DNA of 64,000 nucleotides from Clostridium sp. Cult3 (GTDB taxonomy: Bacteria; Bacillota; Clostridia; Tissierellales; Tepidimicrobiaceae), in NCBI RefSeq assembly GCF_021655115.1, contig NZ_PPXY01000008.1:1-64000 (forward strand), in the 5' to 3' direction. Below the pieces are notes generated by a model. That model was not told the DNA's origin. It made no database searches and was given only the letters and a program-made list of their open reading frames with translations. Shown here piece by piece: positions 8,327-19,800 of this stretch. The stretch's first letter is position 1. Each line of letters starts with the position of its first letter. The position numbers and the translations under genes are program-made.

Positions 8327-8335
8327 TGCTATAAT
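8327..8335 (+). promoter_or_regulatory. Extended -10 promoter of the M20 hydrolase gene
   Basis: TG-C-TATAAT ends only four bases before the ATG at 8340, so transcription starts at or after that ATG. This supports the downstream TTG 8373 as the real start codon. Confidence 0.6.
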
Positions 8336-8372
8336 ATTAATGTATATTAGGTATAAACAGGAGGGAACTTGG

Positions 8373-9554
8373 TTGGAAAATAGCTATTTAATCTCTAAGG
8401 TTTCCGAAATAGAAGACTGGGTAATAAGTATTAGAAGGGATTTTCACCAGTTTCCAGAGTTAGGAATGGAAGAGTATAGAACTAGGGATAGGATTGTTGA
8501 ATATTTAATAGAAATGGATATCGACCATTACATTGTAGCAAATACTGGAGTGGTAGGTATAATAAGAGGTAGAGAGTCTGGTAAGACGGTAGCCTTAAGG
8601 GCTGATATAGATGCCCTACCTATAGATGATAAGAAGGAAGTTCCTTATAGATCTAGGATAGAAGGAAAGATGCATGCCTGTGGGCACGACGCCCATACAG
8701 CCATATTGCTAGGAGTAGCAAGGATTTTAAAGGATATGGAAGAAGATATAAAGGGCAATGTAAAACTATTATTCCAACCAGCAGAAGAAACTGTAGGAGG
8801 GGCATTGCCTATGATTGAAGGGGGAGTATTGGAGAACCCCTATGTAGATGGAGTATTTGGTCTTCATGTAGACAATAGCCTTAAAACAGGGCAAATAGGT
8901 ATCAAATATGGTCAAATGAAGGCTGCCTCCGATATGATTAAAATAATCATACATGGGAAAAATAGTCATGGAGCCTATCCTCAAAATGGAATAGATGCTA
9001 TTTCCATAGCAGGACAAGTAATAGTAGCATTACAGACTATAGTAAGTAGAAACGTGGATCCTAGATCTTCAGCAGTGGTGACCCTTGGTACAATCGAAGG
9101 AGGATATGCTAGAAATATAATTGCGGATAAGGTGGAGATGGCAGGTATAGTTAGAACCTTAGATGAAAATGCCAGGGATTTAGTAATACATAAGGTAAAA
9201 ACTATAGTTGAAGATATTCCAAAAGCTATGGGAGGTCATGGCGAACTCATAAGGACAGAAAGCTACACTGCTTTGCTCAATGATGATTCTATGGTAGATA
9301 TAGTTAAGAAGAATGGAGTAAAGCTTTTAGGAATGGAAAATGTATATGAAATGCCCTATCCTAGCTATGGAGTAGAGGACTTTGCATATTTTACAGAAGA
9401 AAGGCCGGCAGTTTTTTTCCATTTAGGCTCAGGTAATGAACAAAAGGGAATTATACATAGTGGTCATACCCCTTACTTCGATATAGATGAGGAATGTTTA
9501 TCAAGAGGCATACTATTACAAGTAGCAAATGTTCTAGAATTTTTAGATGACTAA
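8373..9554 (+). CDS. M20-family amidohydrolase / peptidase
   Basis: A 393-aa M20D-type amidohydrolase (N-acyl-amino-acid or indole-acetyl-amino-acid hydrolase group). Zinc-site motifs are RRDFHQFPELGMEEY near the N-terminus, ALRADIDALPI, MHACGHDAHTAILLG, FQPAEE, and GVEDFAYF with a late histidine in HSGHTPYF. These metalloenzymes cleave N-acyl amino acids or small peptides in the cytoplasm. The start is TTG 8373, seven bases after CAGGAGGG. The ATG at 8340 lacks a ribosome site and sits beside the -10 box. Specificity cannot be decided here. Confidence 0.88.
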   Translation: MENSYLISKVSEIEDWVISIRRDFHQFPELGMEEYRTRDRIVEYLIEMDIDHYIVANTGVVGIIRGRESGKTVALRADIDALPIDDKKEVPYRSRIEGKMHACGHDAHTAILLGVARILKDMEEDIKGNVKLLFQPAEETVGGALPMIEGGVLENPYVDGVFGLHVDNSLKTGQIGIKYGQMKAASDMIKIIIHGKNSHGAYPQNGIDAISIAGQVIVALQTIVSRNVDPRSSAVVTLGTIEGGYARNIIADKVEMAGIVRTLDENARDLVIHKVKTIVEDIPKAMGGHGELIRTESYTALLNDDSMVDIVKKNGVKLLGMENVYEMPYPSYGVEDFAYFTEERPAVFFHLGSGNEQKGIIHSGHTPYFDIDEECLSRGILLQVANVLEFLDD

Positions 9555-9576
9555 ATATGTTTTAGGAGGTTTTAAT

Positions 9577-11268
9577 ATGAATCATTTAGAAAAATACAAC
9601 TATTGGTTAAAGGATGGATACTTTGATGAAGATACTAAAAGGGAGTTAGAGTCCATAAAAGGCGATGATAAGGAAATATTGGATAGATTTCATACGGATT
9701 TAACCTTTGGGACGGCAGGATTAAGAGGAAAAATTGGTGCCGGTACTAATAGGATGAATAGATACACTGTATCTTTAGCTACTCAAGGCTTAGCTGATAC
9801 CATTAAAAGTAGGGGAAAAGATGCTATGAATAGAGGTGTAGCTATTGCTTATGACGTAAGACATTTTTCCAAGGATTTTGCTGAAATTGCCGCTGGCGTA
9901 TTAGCAGCTAATGGAATAAGGGTATACCTATTTGATGATATAAGGCCTACCCCATTACTATCCTATACTATTAGGAGATTAGGCACTATTTCCGGTATAG
10001 TAATTACAGCTAGTCACAACCCTAAGGATTATAATGGATATAAAGTATATTGGGAAGAAGGTTCCCAAATACTCGATGATATAGCAGATGAAATTCTTAA
10101 CAATATTAATCATGTAGGGGACTTTTCCAATATTAAGCTTATAGACCTAGAAGAAGGGGTAGATAAGGGTTTAATAAAATACATAGGAAAGGAAATAGAT
10201 GACGAATATGTAGAGAAGGTAAAAGCCCTTGCATTAAATGAAAATATTGATAAAGATATAAAAATCGTATATACTCCTTTGAATGGTACAGGTAATAAAT
10301 TGGTTAGGAGAGTTTTAAGAGAAAGAGGCTTTACCAACGTTATTGTAGTACCAGAACAGGAAAATCCAGATCCAGATTTTACTACAGTAGGTTATCCAAA
10401 CCCAGAGGATATAAAGGCCTTTGACTATGCCAAGAAATTAGGTAAGGAAAAGGAGGCAGATATATTGATAGCTACGGACCCAGATTGTGATAGGGTAGCT
10501 TGCATGGTCAAAGATTCCAGTGGGGAATATATAGCTTTAAATGGTAATCAAACGGGAGCCCTGTTGGTAAACTATATATTGTCATCTAGACATAGGGACA
10601 ATACTATACCTAAAAATGCAGCTATAGTTAAATCCATAGTAACAGGGGATTTAAGCAAGGCTATAGCTGAAAACTATAAGGTAGCTACCATAGAAGCTCT
10701 CACTGGCTTTAAAAATATATGTGGAAAGGCTAACGAATTTGACAGGAGTGGTGAATACACCTTCATAATGGGTTATGAGGAGAGCATTGGATATGTTTAC
10801 GATACAATGGTAAGAGATAAGGACGGCGTTATTTCTTCTATGCTAATAGCGGAGATGGCAGCATATTATAAGACCCAAGGGAAAACCCTATTAGATGAGC
10901 TAGAAGATATATATAAGGAATATGGTTATTATTTTGAGAAGCTTATTTCCATAGTATTAGAAGGTATAGAAGGAAGTCATAGAATTGGAAGAATAATGGA
11001 TTCCTTTAGAGATAGACCTATTACTAATATAGATGACATGAAACTTATAAAAACTATAGATTATTTGAAAGATGAAACAGGAAATCCAAAATCCAATGTT
11101 TTAAAATATTACTTTGACGATGGTTCCTGGTATGCAGTAAGGCCTTCAGGTACAGAACCAAAGATAAAGGTATATATCTATTCTAGAGATGGGGATAGAA
11201 AATCTTCACAAAATAAGATAAAGGCTATAGAAAAAGCTACCATGGATAGGATTGAATCAATAGAATAA
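9577..11268 (+). CDS. pgcA: Phosphoglucomutase / phosphohexomutase (PgcA-like)
   Basis: A 563-aa alpha-D-phosphohexomutase. The N-terminal LTFGTAGLRGKIGAG precedes the phosphoserine loop TASHNPKDYNGYKVYW near residue 147, the metal site ATDPDCDRVA near residue 305, and the phosphate loop RPSGTEPKIKVY near residue 522. Length matches the Firmicutes PgcA/GlmM-like phosphoglucomutase group. It interconverts glucose 6-phosphate and glucose 1-phosphate, and possibly mannose phosphates. Downstream lie a sugar-nucleotide transferase and a cyclic glucan synthase, which would use products derived from glucose 1-phosphate. The start ATG 9577 follows TAGGAGGT. Confidence 0.9.
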   Translation: MNHLEKYNYWLKDGYFDEDTKRELESIKGDDKEILDRFHTDLTFGTAGLRGKIGAGTNRMNRYTVSLATQGLADTIKSRGKDAMNRGVAIAYDVRHFSKDFAEIAAGVLAANGIRVYLFDDIRPTPLLSYTIRRLGTISGIVITASHNPKDYNGYKVYWEEGSQILDDIADEILNNINHVGDFSNIKLIDLEEGVDKGLIKYIGKEIDDEYVEKVKALALNENIDKDIKIVYTPLNGTGNKLVRRVLRERGFTNVIVVPEQENPDPDFTTVGYPNPEDIKAFDYAKKLGKEKEADILIATDPDCDRVACMVKDSSGEYIALNGNQTGALLVNYILSSRHRDNTIPKNAAIVKSIVTGDLSKAIAENYKVATIEALTGFKNICGKANEFDRSGEYTFIMGYEESIGYVYDTMVRDKDGVISSMLIAEMAAYYKTQGKTLLDELEDIYKEYGYYFEKLISIVLEGIEGSHRIGRIMDSFRDRPITNIDDMKLIKTIDYLKDETGNPKSNVLKYYFDDGSWYAVRPSGTEPKIKVYIYSRDGDRKSSQNKIKAIEKATMDRIESIE

Positions 11269-11282
11269 TATGTAAAATTATT

Positions 11283-11324
11283 AAAGCCTTCATTTTGGCA
11301 CTTAGCTAAGATGAAGGCTTTTAT
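11283..11324 (+). terminator. Terminator after the phosphohexomutase gene
   Basis: AAAGCCTTCAT (11283-11293) pairs with ATGAAGGCTTT (11311-11321), followed by TTATT. The loop is 17 nt, so termination may be partial. Confidence 0.65.
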
Positions 11325-11382
11325 TATGTATAATTTATACAATATTTCACAAAATACTCTTGTATAAGTATTTTATGGAGGA

Positions 11383-13812
11383 GTGATTACAATCAAAGGA
11401 GTTATTATGTCAGGAGGAATGGGTACTAGGCTTAGACCTCTTACTTGTCAATTGCCAAAACCAATGGTACCTATTTTCAATAAACCAGTTATGGAATATG
11501 GTATCGATCTTTTAAAGGAACATGGAATACATGATATAGCTGTTACCTTACACTACCTTCCTAACAAAATAATGGAGTATTTTGATGATGGAAAGGAGTT
11601 TGATGTTAATCTTAAATATTATATTGAAAATGAGCCCTTAGGTACTGGTGGTAGCGTAAAAAATGCCCAGGAATTTCTAGATAGTACTTTTATTGTTATA
11701 AGTGGAGATGCTTTCACCAATATAGATTTAACAAAAGCCTATGAATTCCATAGGGAAAAAGGTTCTAAAGCCACATTGGTTTTAAAAAGGGAGCCAATTC
11801 CATTAGAATACGGAGTAGTTATTACTGATGATTATGGAAGAATCATAAGGTTTTTAGAGAAACCTAGCTGGGGAGAGGTTTTTAGCGATACTATCAATAC
11901 GGGGATTTATATATTGGAACCAGAGGTGCTAGATTACTATAACAAGGGAGATAATTTTGATTTTAGTAAGGATTTATTTCCCCGCCTATTAAAGGATGAT
12001 ATACCTATGTACGGTTATGTAGCAGAGGAGTATTGGTGTGATGTAGGCGATCTATCTACCTATATAGAAACCCATGTTGATATTTTTTCTGATACTAGAG
12101 AACATTATTTACTAGGAAGGGAAAAACATGAGCAAATCTGGATAGAAAGAGGTACTACTATAGAAAAAGGTGCAAAGTTACATCCTCCTCTATACATAGG
12201 TAAAAATTCTTTGATAAGGGAAGGGGCTATTATAGAACCCTACACAGTAATTGGGAACAACTGTGTAATAAACAGAGGCACTTCCATCAAGAGGAGTATA
12301 TTATGGGACAATGTAAACATTGGAGAAAACTGTGAAATAAGAAAATCTGTCATATGTAATCATGTTTATTTAGATAGCCGCAGTAGGCTATTTGAGGGAG
12401 TAGTGGTAGGTGCCCATTCTAAAATATATCAGGATACTACCATAAAACCTGATGTCAAGATATGGCCCTATAAGACTGTAGATAAAACTGTTACGGTAAA
12501 GGACAATTTAATATGGAGGGATGCAGCTAACAAGAAACTGTTTGGATATAGGAATATATCAGGGATATTTAATCAAAATATAACTCTAGAGATGGCTGTT
12601 AGTTTAGGTACTGCTTTTGCCACTATTATGGAGCCGGGAGGAAGTTATATAGTCAGTAGTGATGAACACAATTTGTCTAAATCTATGAAGTATTCAATAA
12701 TATCTGGTGTGCTTTCAACGGGTAGCCAGGTTATCGATATAGATTATAGCACTATACCTATATGTAGATTTGGAATTAGATACTTTAGTAGCCATGGGGG
12801 AATACATATAAGTTCTCATGGGGAGGATGATATATATATAGAGTTTTTAGATGAAAAAGGAGTTAATATCGATAAAAATAAGAGGAGAAAAATTGAAAAC
12901 TCTATTGTAATAGGGGATTTTAAAAGATGCTCTGGTGATGACATTAAGGACATAGTGAAAGTACAAAATTTTTCCAAGGTTTATTTTAGCGGAGGAAAAA
13001 CTCACTTAAAGAACATAGAAAAGATCAAAAATATAAGACCTAAATTGATCATAGCATCCCCCTCAAAAAATATTTGCAAATTGGCGGAAGAGTATTTAAA
13101 AGGGATAGGCTGTAAGGTAAGAACACTGCCCTACAGGAATGGACTGACCATGGAGGATATAGGAAGTATGGTGTTAGAGGAGGATGGGGACTTAGGAATA
13201 CTATATTCTAGGGATGGGGAAAGGATAGCACTAACAGATGGGTTTAACAATGTCCAGGATGAAAAATACCATCTATTAACCTTGAGCTTAGGTTTTAAGT
13301 CTGGGGATTTGAAGGAGGCAGTTATTCCCTATAATTTCCCAAGGATTATAGAGAAGATAGCAGATGAGTATAAAGCCTACATTAACTATAGTAAATCCAA
13401 TATATCGGATATTATTGGCACTATGGTAGATAAAAACATATCCACTCAATATATACTAAATTTTGACGGAATTTGGGCTACTGGAAAAATAATAGATTAT
13501 CTTGTAGGTGAAGATATTGCTTTAAATAAGTTGGTACAACAGTTGCCTGAGTACTATTATCTAAAAAAGGAGATCTCCTGCAAATGGGACGATAAGGGCA
13601 ATATCCTTAGAAGACTAACTGAAGATAGACAACAGGGAATTGAGCTAATAGAAGGTGTTAGATTTATAGAGGATAGGGGATGGGCTATGATTGCTCCTGA
13701 TGAAGAAAAGCCAGTATTTAACCTATATATTGAAGGCTATGATGAAGAATATGCAGAGGAGCTATGGACCTTATATGATGACAAGATAAGAAAATTGATT
13801 AAAGGCTTTTAA
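11383..13812 (+). CDS. Sugar-1-phosphate nucleotidyltransferase fused to a degenerate phosphohexomutase domain
   Basis: An 809-aa three-part protein. Residues 1-230 are a nucleotidyltransferase (MSGGMGTRLRPLTCQLPKPM, then GTGGSVKNA and SGDAFTNIDL). Residues about 240-375 form a left-handed beta-helix of hexapeptide repeats (IGKNSLIREGAIIEPYTVIG). Residues about 390-809 resemble phosphomannomutase, but the active-site loop reads SSHGEDD instead of TASHNP, the DxDxDR metal loop reads SRDGER, and the RPSGTEP loop reads APDEEKP. The mutase part is therefore probably regulatory or structural. The nucleotide and sugar are uncertain (GDP-mannose or UDP-glucose type). GTG 11383 overlaps the GGAGGAG ribosome site; the family start would align nearer codon 4, so the exact start is uncertain. 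Confidence 0.8.
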   Translation: MITIKGVIMSGGMGTRLRPLTCQLPKPMVPIFNKPVMEYGIDLLKEHGIHDIAVTLHYLPNKIMEYFDDGKEFDVNLKYYIENEPLGTGGSVKNAQEFLDSTFIVISGDAFTNIDLTKAYEFHREKGSKATLVLKREPIPLEYGVVITDDYGRIIRFLEKPSWGEVFSDTINTGIYILEPEVLDYYNKGDNFDFSKDLFPRLLKDDIPMYGYVAEEYWCDVGDLSTYIETHVDIFSDTREHYLLGREKHEQIWIERGTTIEKGAKLHPPLYIGKNSLIREGAIIEPYTVIGNNCVINRGTSIKRSILWDNVNIGENCEIRKSVICNHVYLDSRSRLFEGVVVGAHSKIYQDTTIKPDVKIWPYKTVDKTVTVKDNLIWRDAANKKLFGYRNISGIFNQNITLEMAVSLGTAFATIMEPGGSYIVSSDEHNLSKSMKYSIISGVLSTGSQVIDIDYSTIPICRFGIRYFSSHGGIHISSHGEDDIYIEFLDEKGVNIDKNKRRKIENSIVIGDFKRCSGDDIKDIVKVQNFSKVYFSGGKTHLKNIEKIKNIRPKLIIASPSKNICKLAEEYLKGIGCKVRTLPYRNGLTMEDIGSMVLEEDGDLGILYSRDGERIALTDGFNNVQDEKYHLLTLSLGFKSGDLKEAVIPYNFPRIIEKIADEYKAYINYSKSNISDIIGTMVDKNISTQYILNFDGIWATGKIIDYLVGEDIALNKLVQQLPEYYYLKKEISCKWDDKGNILRRLTEDRQQGIELIEGVRFIEDRGWAMIAPDEEKPVFNLYIEGYDEEYAEELWTLYDDKIRKLIKGF

Positions 13813-13828
13813 TGAAAGGAAGAAGGAT

Positions 13829-16800
13829 ATGTGGCGAAGGTTCGACTTTAAAAAGAATAGAAATTCTATTGTTATAAAGGATATAGATTTAGATCGAGAT
13901 AGATTAGTAGAGCATGGAGAACAGATAGGTGAAATATATAAAACCAACAGAAAAGTTAATGTAAAGAGGTTTCTTAAAAATAGATTGGATGCTAGCTTCA
14001 AGGAAATTGAAGGAATTTATTTGTATTTTAATAAAAATACGGACAAAGAACTGCCGAAGGGAACAGAATGGCTTCTAGATAATTTTTACATAATCGAGTT
14101 AGTCTACAAACAATTGAAATTTAGTTTAAAAGATGAAAAAAACATGAGGGTAAGGATTATAGAAGGAGAACCATTAAAGGGCTACCCCTTGGTATATATC
14201 CTAGCACTAGAACTAATATCCCACTCAGGAGGCAATATTACAGAAGATAGCATTGAAGGATTTGTCAATGGATTTCAGAAGGAAGAAGTATTAACATTAG
14301 AGGAGATACACTATTTACCTACCTTTATTACCCTAGGTTTGATAGAGTATATTAGAGATATTTCATCAAACCTATTTCATACATATAAGATATGGGAAAA
14401 GGTTGAAGAAATCAATCTTGAAAAAAATCTAAAGGAGATCCTAGATGAAATACATGTCATAGACACTAGAAAAATAGAAAGGTTAGTAAGGAAAATAAGA
14501 GAAGAAGGTGAAAACCTTTCATGGGCATTAGAGGCCATTGATAGAAAATTAGACTATATAGGTTATAGTATCAAGACTATATTAGAAAGGGAATACATAC
14601 GTCAGTCTAAATACAAACTATCTTTAGGCTATGGCATAGGTTCCTTGAGGGATATTTCCTCCCTAAATTGGGAACGTATATTTGATACCTTATCTGTTGT
14701 TGAAAGTATATATAAGGCAGATCCTTTAGGTGTATATGAAAGTATGGATTTATCCTCTAAAGCTTATTATAGATATGAAACTCAAGTATTAGCAGAGCGG
14801 TTTAAAGTACAAGAGATCTTTTTATCCAAAAAGATATTAGAACTTGCAAAGTTAGAATGGGATAAGGGTTGCAGGGATAAAAAAGCCCATATTGGATATT
14901 ACATTCTAGATAGGGGGAGAGAAGAGCTTTTTAGTTTCTTTAAAAAAGAGAATAAGACCTATGGAGTCTATTTAGGGAAATATGCTTATTATTATTTCCC
15001 TATTATTTTACTATGGATTTGTGTAGCCTCCATACTAAGTTTATATGGTTATACTAGAGGAAACATCTACTGGGGTATACTAATTTTTATAATAATATCT
15101 ATACCCTTATTAACTATTTCTACAAATGTAGTTAACTACCTGTTTTCAAAAATGCATAGGCCTAGAATGCTTCCCAAATTGGACTTCAAAGGTGAAATTC
15201 CTGAAAAACATAGCACTTTTGTAGTCATCCCAACTTTACTACCTAGTGTAGATCGTGTTGAAGAACTGTTTAAAAACCTAGAAGTATATTATCTTTCTAA
15301 TAGGGAAGAGAATATTTATTTTGGAATAGTAGGGGATTTTAAGGACGGAGATAGTGAAGTAATAGAATCTGATGAAGAAATACTCAATAAGGGTATTGAA
15401 ATGGCACAGAAATTAAACGATAAGTATGGAAAGGGAAAGGAGATATTTTACTATCTCCATAGGAAAAGGATACATTCTAAAACTCAAGATAAATGGATGG
15501 GTTGGGAAAGAAAAAGGGGAGCTTTGGTAGAGCTTAATGAAATATTGTTGGGAGGGAAGAATACTAGTTTTAATACCATATCAGGAGATATAACCAAAAT
15601 ACAGGGAAAAATTAGTTATGTACTTACTTTAGATGCAGATACCAAACTGCCTATAGATGGGGCAAAGAAATTAATAGGCACCATAGCCCATCCATTGAAT
15701 AGGGCAGTAGTAGACGAAGAAAGAAATAGGGTAATAGAAGGGTATGGAATTATTCAGCCTAGAATGCTGATAGATATAGAAAGTAGCAACAAATCACTAT
15801 TTACTAGAATATTTGCAGGTGTAGGAGGAATAGATCCTTATAGTACTGCTACCTTTGATATATATCAGGATTTATTCGGAGAGGGAATATTTACAGGTAA
15901 AGGCATATATGATTTAAAAGCTTTTCAAAAATGCTTAGCTACTATTCCAGAAAACGCTGTATTAAGCCATGATCTATTAGAAGGTAGCTATATTAGGGCA
16001 GGTTTAGCTACAGATATAGGATTAGTTGATGGATACCCAGAGAAATACAGCTCCTATATTATGAGACAACACAGATGGGTTAGAGGGGATTGGCAATTGA
16101 TTAGATGGCTAAAAAAGCCATATAGTAATCATATAAATTCCCTTTCTAAATGGAAGATATTAGACAATATGAGAAGGAGCCTATTACCTATATTTTTACT
16201 ATTGACTTTTATTCTTGGTTTATCTTTGTTTCCAGGAAATACATCCATATGGTTAAGTCTCTCTATGGTTACATTGTTTCTACCTATTATCAATATGGGT
16301 TTAGATACCATATTATACAAAAGGTTTAAGATGCAAAAGGTGAAGTTAAATGGGGATCTTATCCTAGGGTACAAGACCTATTTATATCAAGGGATTTTAT
16401 CTTTGATGTTTTTGCCCCATGAGGCTAGGATGATGTTGGATGCAATAGGAAGAACTATCTATAGGGTATTTGTATCCAATAAAAACCTGTTGGAATGGAC
16501 AACAGCTTTTGATATGGAAAAAAGACTTGATAACAGTCTTTCCAGCTATATGAAGAGGATGAATGAAAATATTATTGTCTCTTTGCTATTACTTATTCTA
16601 ACCTATTTATTTAATCCAAATAGGCTCTGGATAAGTGGTGTAATTGCTTTATTGTGGTTAGTAGGGCCCTTAGTAGCCTACAATATCAGCAAAGAGGATG
16701 TAGAAACTATGGAAGTTGATGGAGAAAATTTGAAATTACTCTACGAGATTGGAAGGAAGACTTGGGAATATTATCAAACTTTTACCGACGAGAAGAACAA

Positions 16801-19800
16801 TTATCTTCCTCCCGATAATTTTCAGGAATATCCTTATAATGGAGTAGCCAACAGAACATCTCCTACTAATATAGGTTTTTACCTTTTAGCTATATTATCT
16901 AGTAGGGATTTAGGATTTATCACTACTGGGGAGATGGTGGACTTGGTAGGCCTTACCATAAACACTATGGAAAAGATGGAAAAATGGGAAGGGCATTTAT
17001 ATAATTGGTATAATACCGAGACCCTAGAACCCTTAATGCCAGTATTTGTATCGACAGTGGATAGTGGAAATTTAATATCTTATCTAATAGTATTAAAGGA
17101 AGGACTAAAGGAGTATGTTATAGGTCCTCTAGCTGATAGTGAATTAGACGAGGAACTAGTATTAAAAGCTATGGATTTAATAGATAGGATAGAAGGGCTA
17201 ATAGATGCTACTAAATTTTATCCCCTATATGATGCAACTAAAGATTTATTCTACATAGGTTACGATGTAGGAGAAAATAGGCCTTTGAAATCCTATTATG
17301 ATCTATTGGCCTCTGAAGCTAGGATTTCGTCCTATATCGCTATTTCTAGAAGAGAAGTGCCCTTAGAACATTGGAATAGACTAGGGAAATCTTTGATTAT
17401 GGAGAATGGGTATATATCGCTAGCTTCTTGGTCTGGCACCATGTTTGAATATTTGATGCCTACACTGTTACTGAAAAACTATAAAAACACCTTATTAGAT
17501 GAAACCTATAAAACATCTATCAGGATACAAAGAATCTATGGTAATTATCACAATATACCTTGGGGGATTTCAGAATCTGGTTTTTTCGCCTTTGATAGTC
17601 AGTTGAACTACCAGTATAAGGCCTTTGGAGTGCCAGCTTTAGGTTTTAAGCGAGAATTGAAAGATGAATTGGTAGTATCCCCATATTCTACCTTTTTAGC
17701 CCTGAAATTTGATTATAAGGAGGCATTTAAAAATATTAGTAAGCTTGAAAAGGAAGGATTAGAAGGTCCATATGGGTTTTATGAAGCCATAGATTATACC
17801 GATTGGAGATTACCTATTCATATGGATAGGGGAATTGTAAAATCCTATATGAGCCATCACCAGGGGATGATATTCATTGCCATAAACAACTTCATAAATA
17901 AGGATATAATGATAGATAGATTCCATAGGGATCCTCAGATGAGATGTGGTGAACTATTATTACAAGAAAAAATTCCTATAAACCCCATTATATCTAAGGA
18001 AAAAGAAAGCTTAGAAGAAATAAGAGTAATACCTAAAAAAGAATTACAATGGAAGAGTAGGGTATATTCAAAAGAGCATCTATCTAAAATAAAGTGTCAT
18101 ATGCTATCTTCAAGTACCTACTCTGTAATGATAAACAATAGAGGGGAGGGCTTTTCTAAGGATCAGGATATATTTATTAACCGATGGAGAAAAGACTATC
18201 TGTCTACTCCCTATGGGCAATTTATATATATAAAGGATGTAGCTAACAATGGTATATGGTCTACCGCCTATGCCCCCGTATATAAGGAGCCGGATCTATA
18301 TGAAGTAGAGTTTTCCAATTATAAAGCTAGATTTTATAGAAGGGATGATGATATAGAGACTATAATGGATATATTTCTTCTCCCAGAGGAACTAGGGGAA
18401 ATTAGAAAGGTAATCTTAAAAAATAGCGGAGATAGGGAAGCTATATTAGAAACCACAAGCTATTTTGAAACCACGGGTTCCACTATGGATTCAGATTTAG
18501 CTCACCCTGCTTTTAACAATCTATTTGTTAAAACAGAAGTCTTAGAGGAGCAACATGGAATATTATCCTATAGGAGGAAAAGGGAGGATAGGCTTCAGGA
18601 TTATTGGGTTGTCCATGGCATGAAGTCCTTCCTTGAGGAGGAATATAGATTTCAATATGAAACTAGTAGAGCAAACTTTATAGGAAGGGGGAACTCATTA
18701 AAAAGACCAAAGGGAATTGTTAAGGGTCTTAGCAATACAACAGGGGTAGTACTAGATCCTATTATGAGTCTAAGCACTAAAATAAAATTACAGCCTAATG
18801 AAGAAAAGGAAGTATACTATATAACTGCTTTAACCCATAGTAGACAGGAAGCTATTGATATACTGAAAAAATATTCTACTAAGGAGAACATTAAACGGGC
18901 TATAGACCTTTCGAAGACTAAAAGTCAGACGGAAATAGGGTACTTAAATTTAAATCACCAAGATGTGGAATTTTACGAAGAGTTATTACCCTATTTATTC
19001 TATATAGATGAAAATACTAAGTTTACGTATGAATATTTGCTAAAAAGGAATGTAAAAGGTAAAGAAGGTTTATGGGCTCAGGGTATATCAGGGGATAATC
19101 CTATAGTTTTAATTGCCATTAAATCCATAGAGGGAATAGAAACTGTCATAAAGTTAATAGATGCCCACGAATATTGGTCTTATAAGGGGCTAAAAGTAGA
19201 TTTAGTCATATTAAATGAAGATGAAAGCATTTATTATCAACCGTTATTTGAAAATATAAGGGAGATAGTATATAGCAAGAGAGGAAACGTAGTGGATATT
19301 CCTGGAGGAATATTTATTAGGAATAAGAATACCCTTACAGAGGAGGACGAATTCCTATTATATAAATGGTCTAGACTTGTCATTAAAGCTGAGAGAGGAA
19401 TAGTTACAAAAATCAAAGATGAAGAGGAAATACCTAATAAGAAATTTAATGAGAATTTAGAAGTGTACCCAGTAAGCACAAAGAACTTGAAATTAAATTA
19501 CTTTAATGGATATGGAGGATTTTCTAATGGAGGTAAAGAGTACATCATTAGATTGACTAAGGGTTTAAATACCCCATTACCCTGGATAAATGTAATTGCA
19601 AATAAAGAGTTTGGGTTTATAGTAGACGAATTAGGTACAGGGTTTAGTTGGTGTCAAAATAGCAGGGAAAACAAATTGACCCCTTGGTATAATGACCCCC
19701 TGGTGGGGAAATCTGGAGAAATAATATACATAATGGATGAATACACGGGAGAAGTGTTTACTATTACACCATATCCTATCAGAGATGAAAATGATTATAT

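Noticed and set aside
8340-8372. ATG 8340 as start of the M20 hydrolase
   Set aside because: It has no ribosome site and lies only four bases after the end of the -10 box; TTG 8373 has CAGGAGGG at proper spacing.
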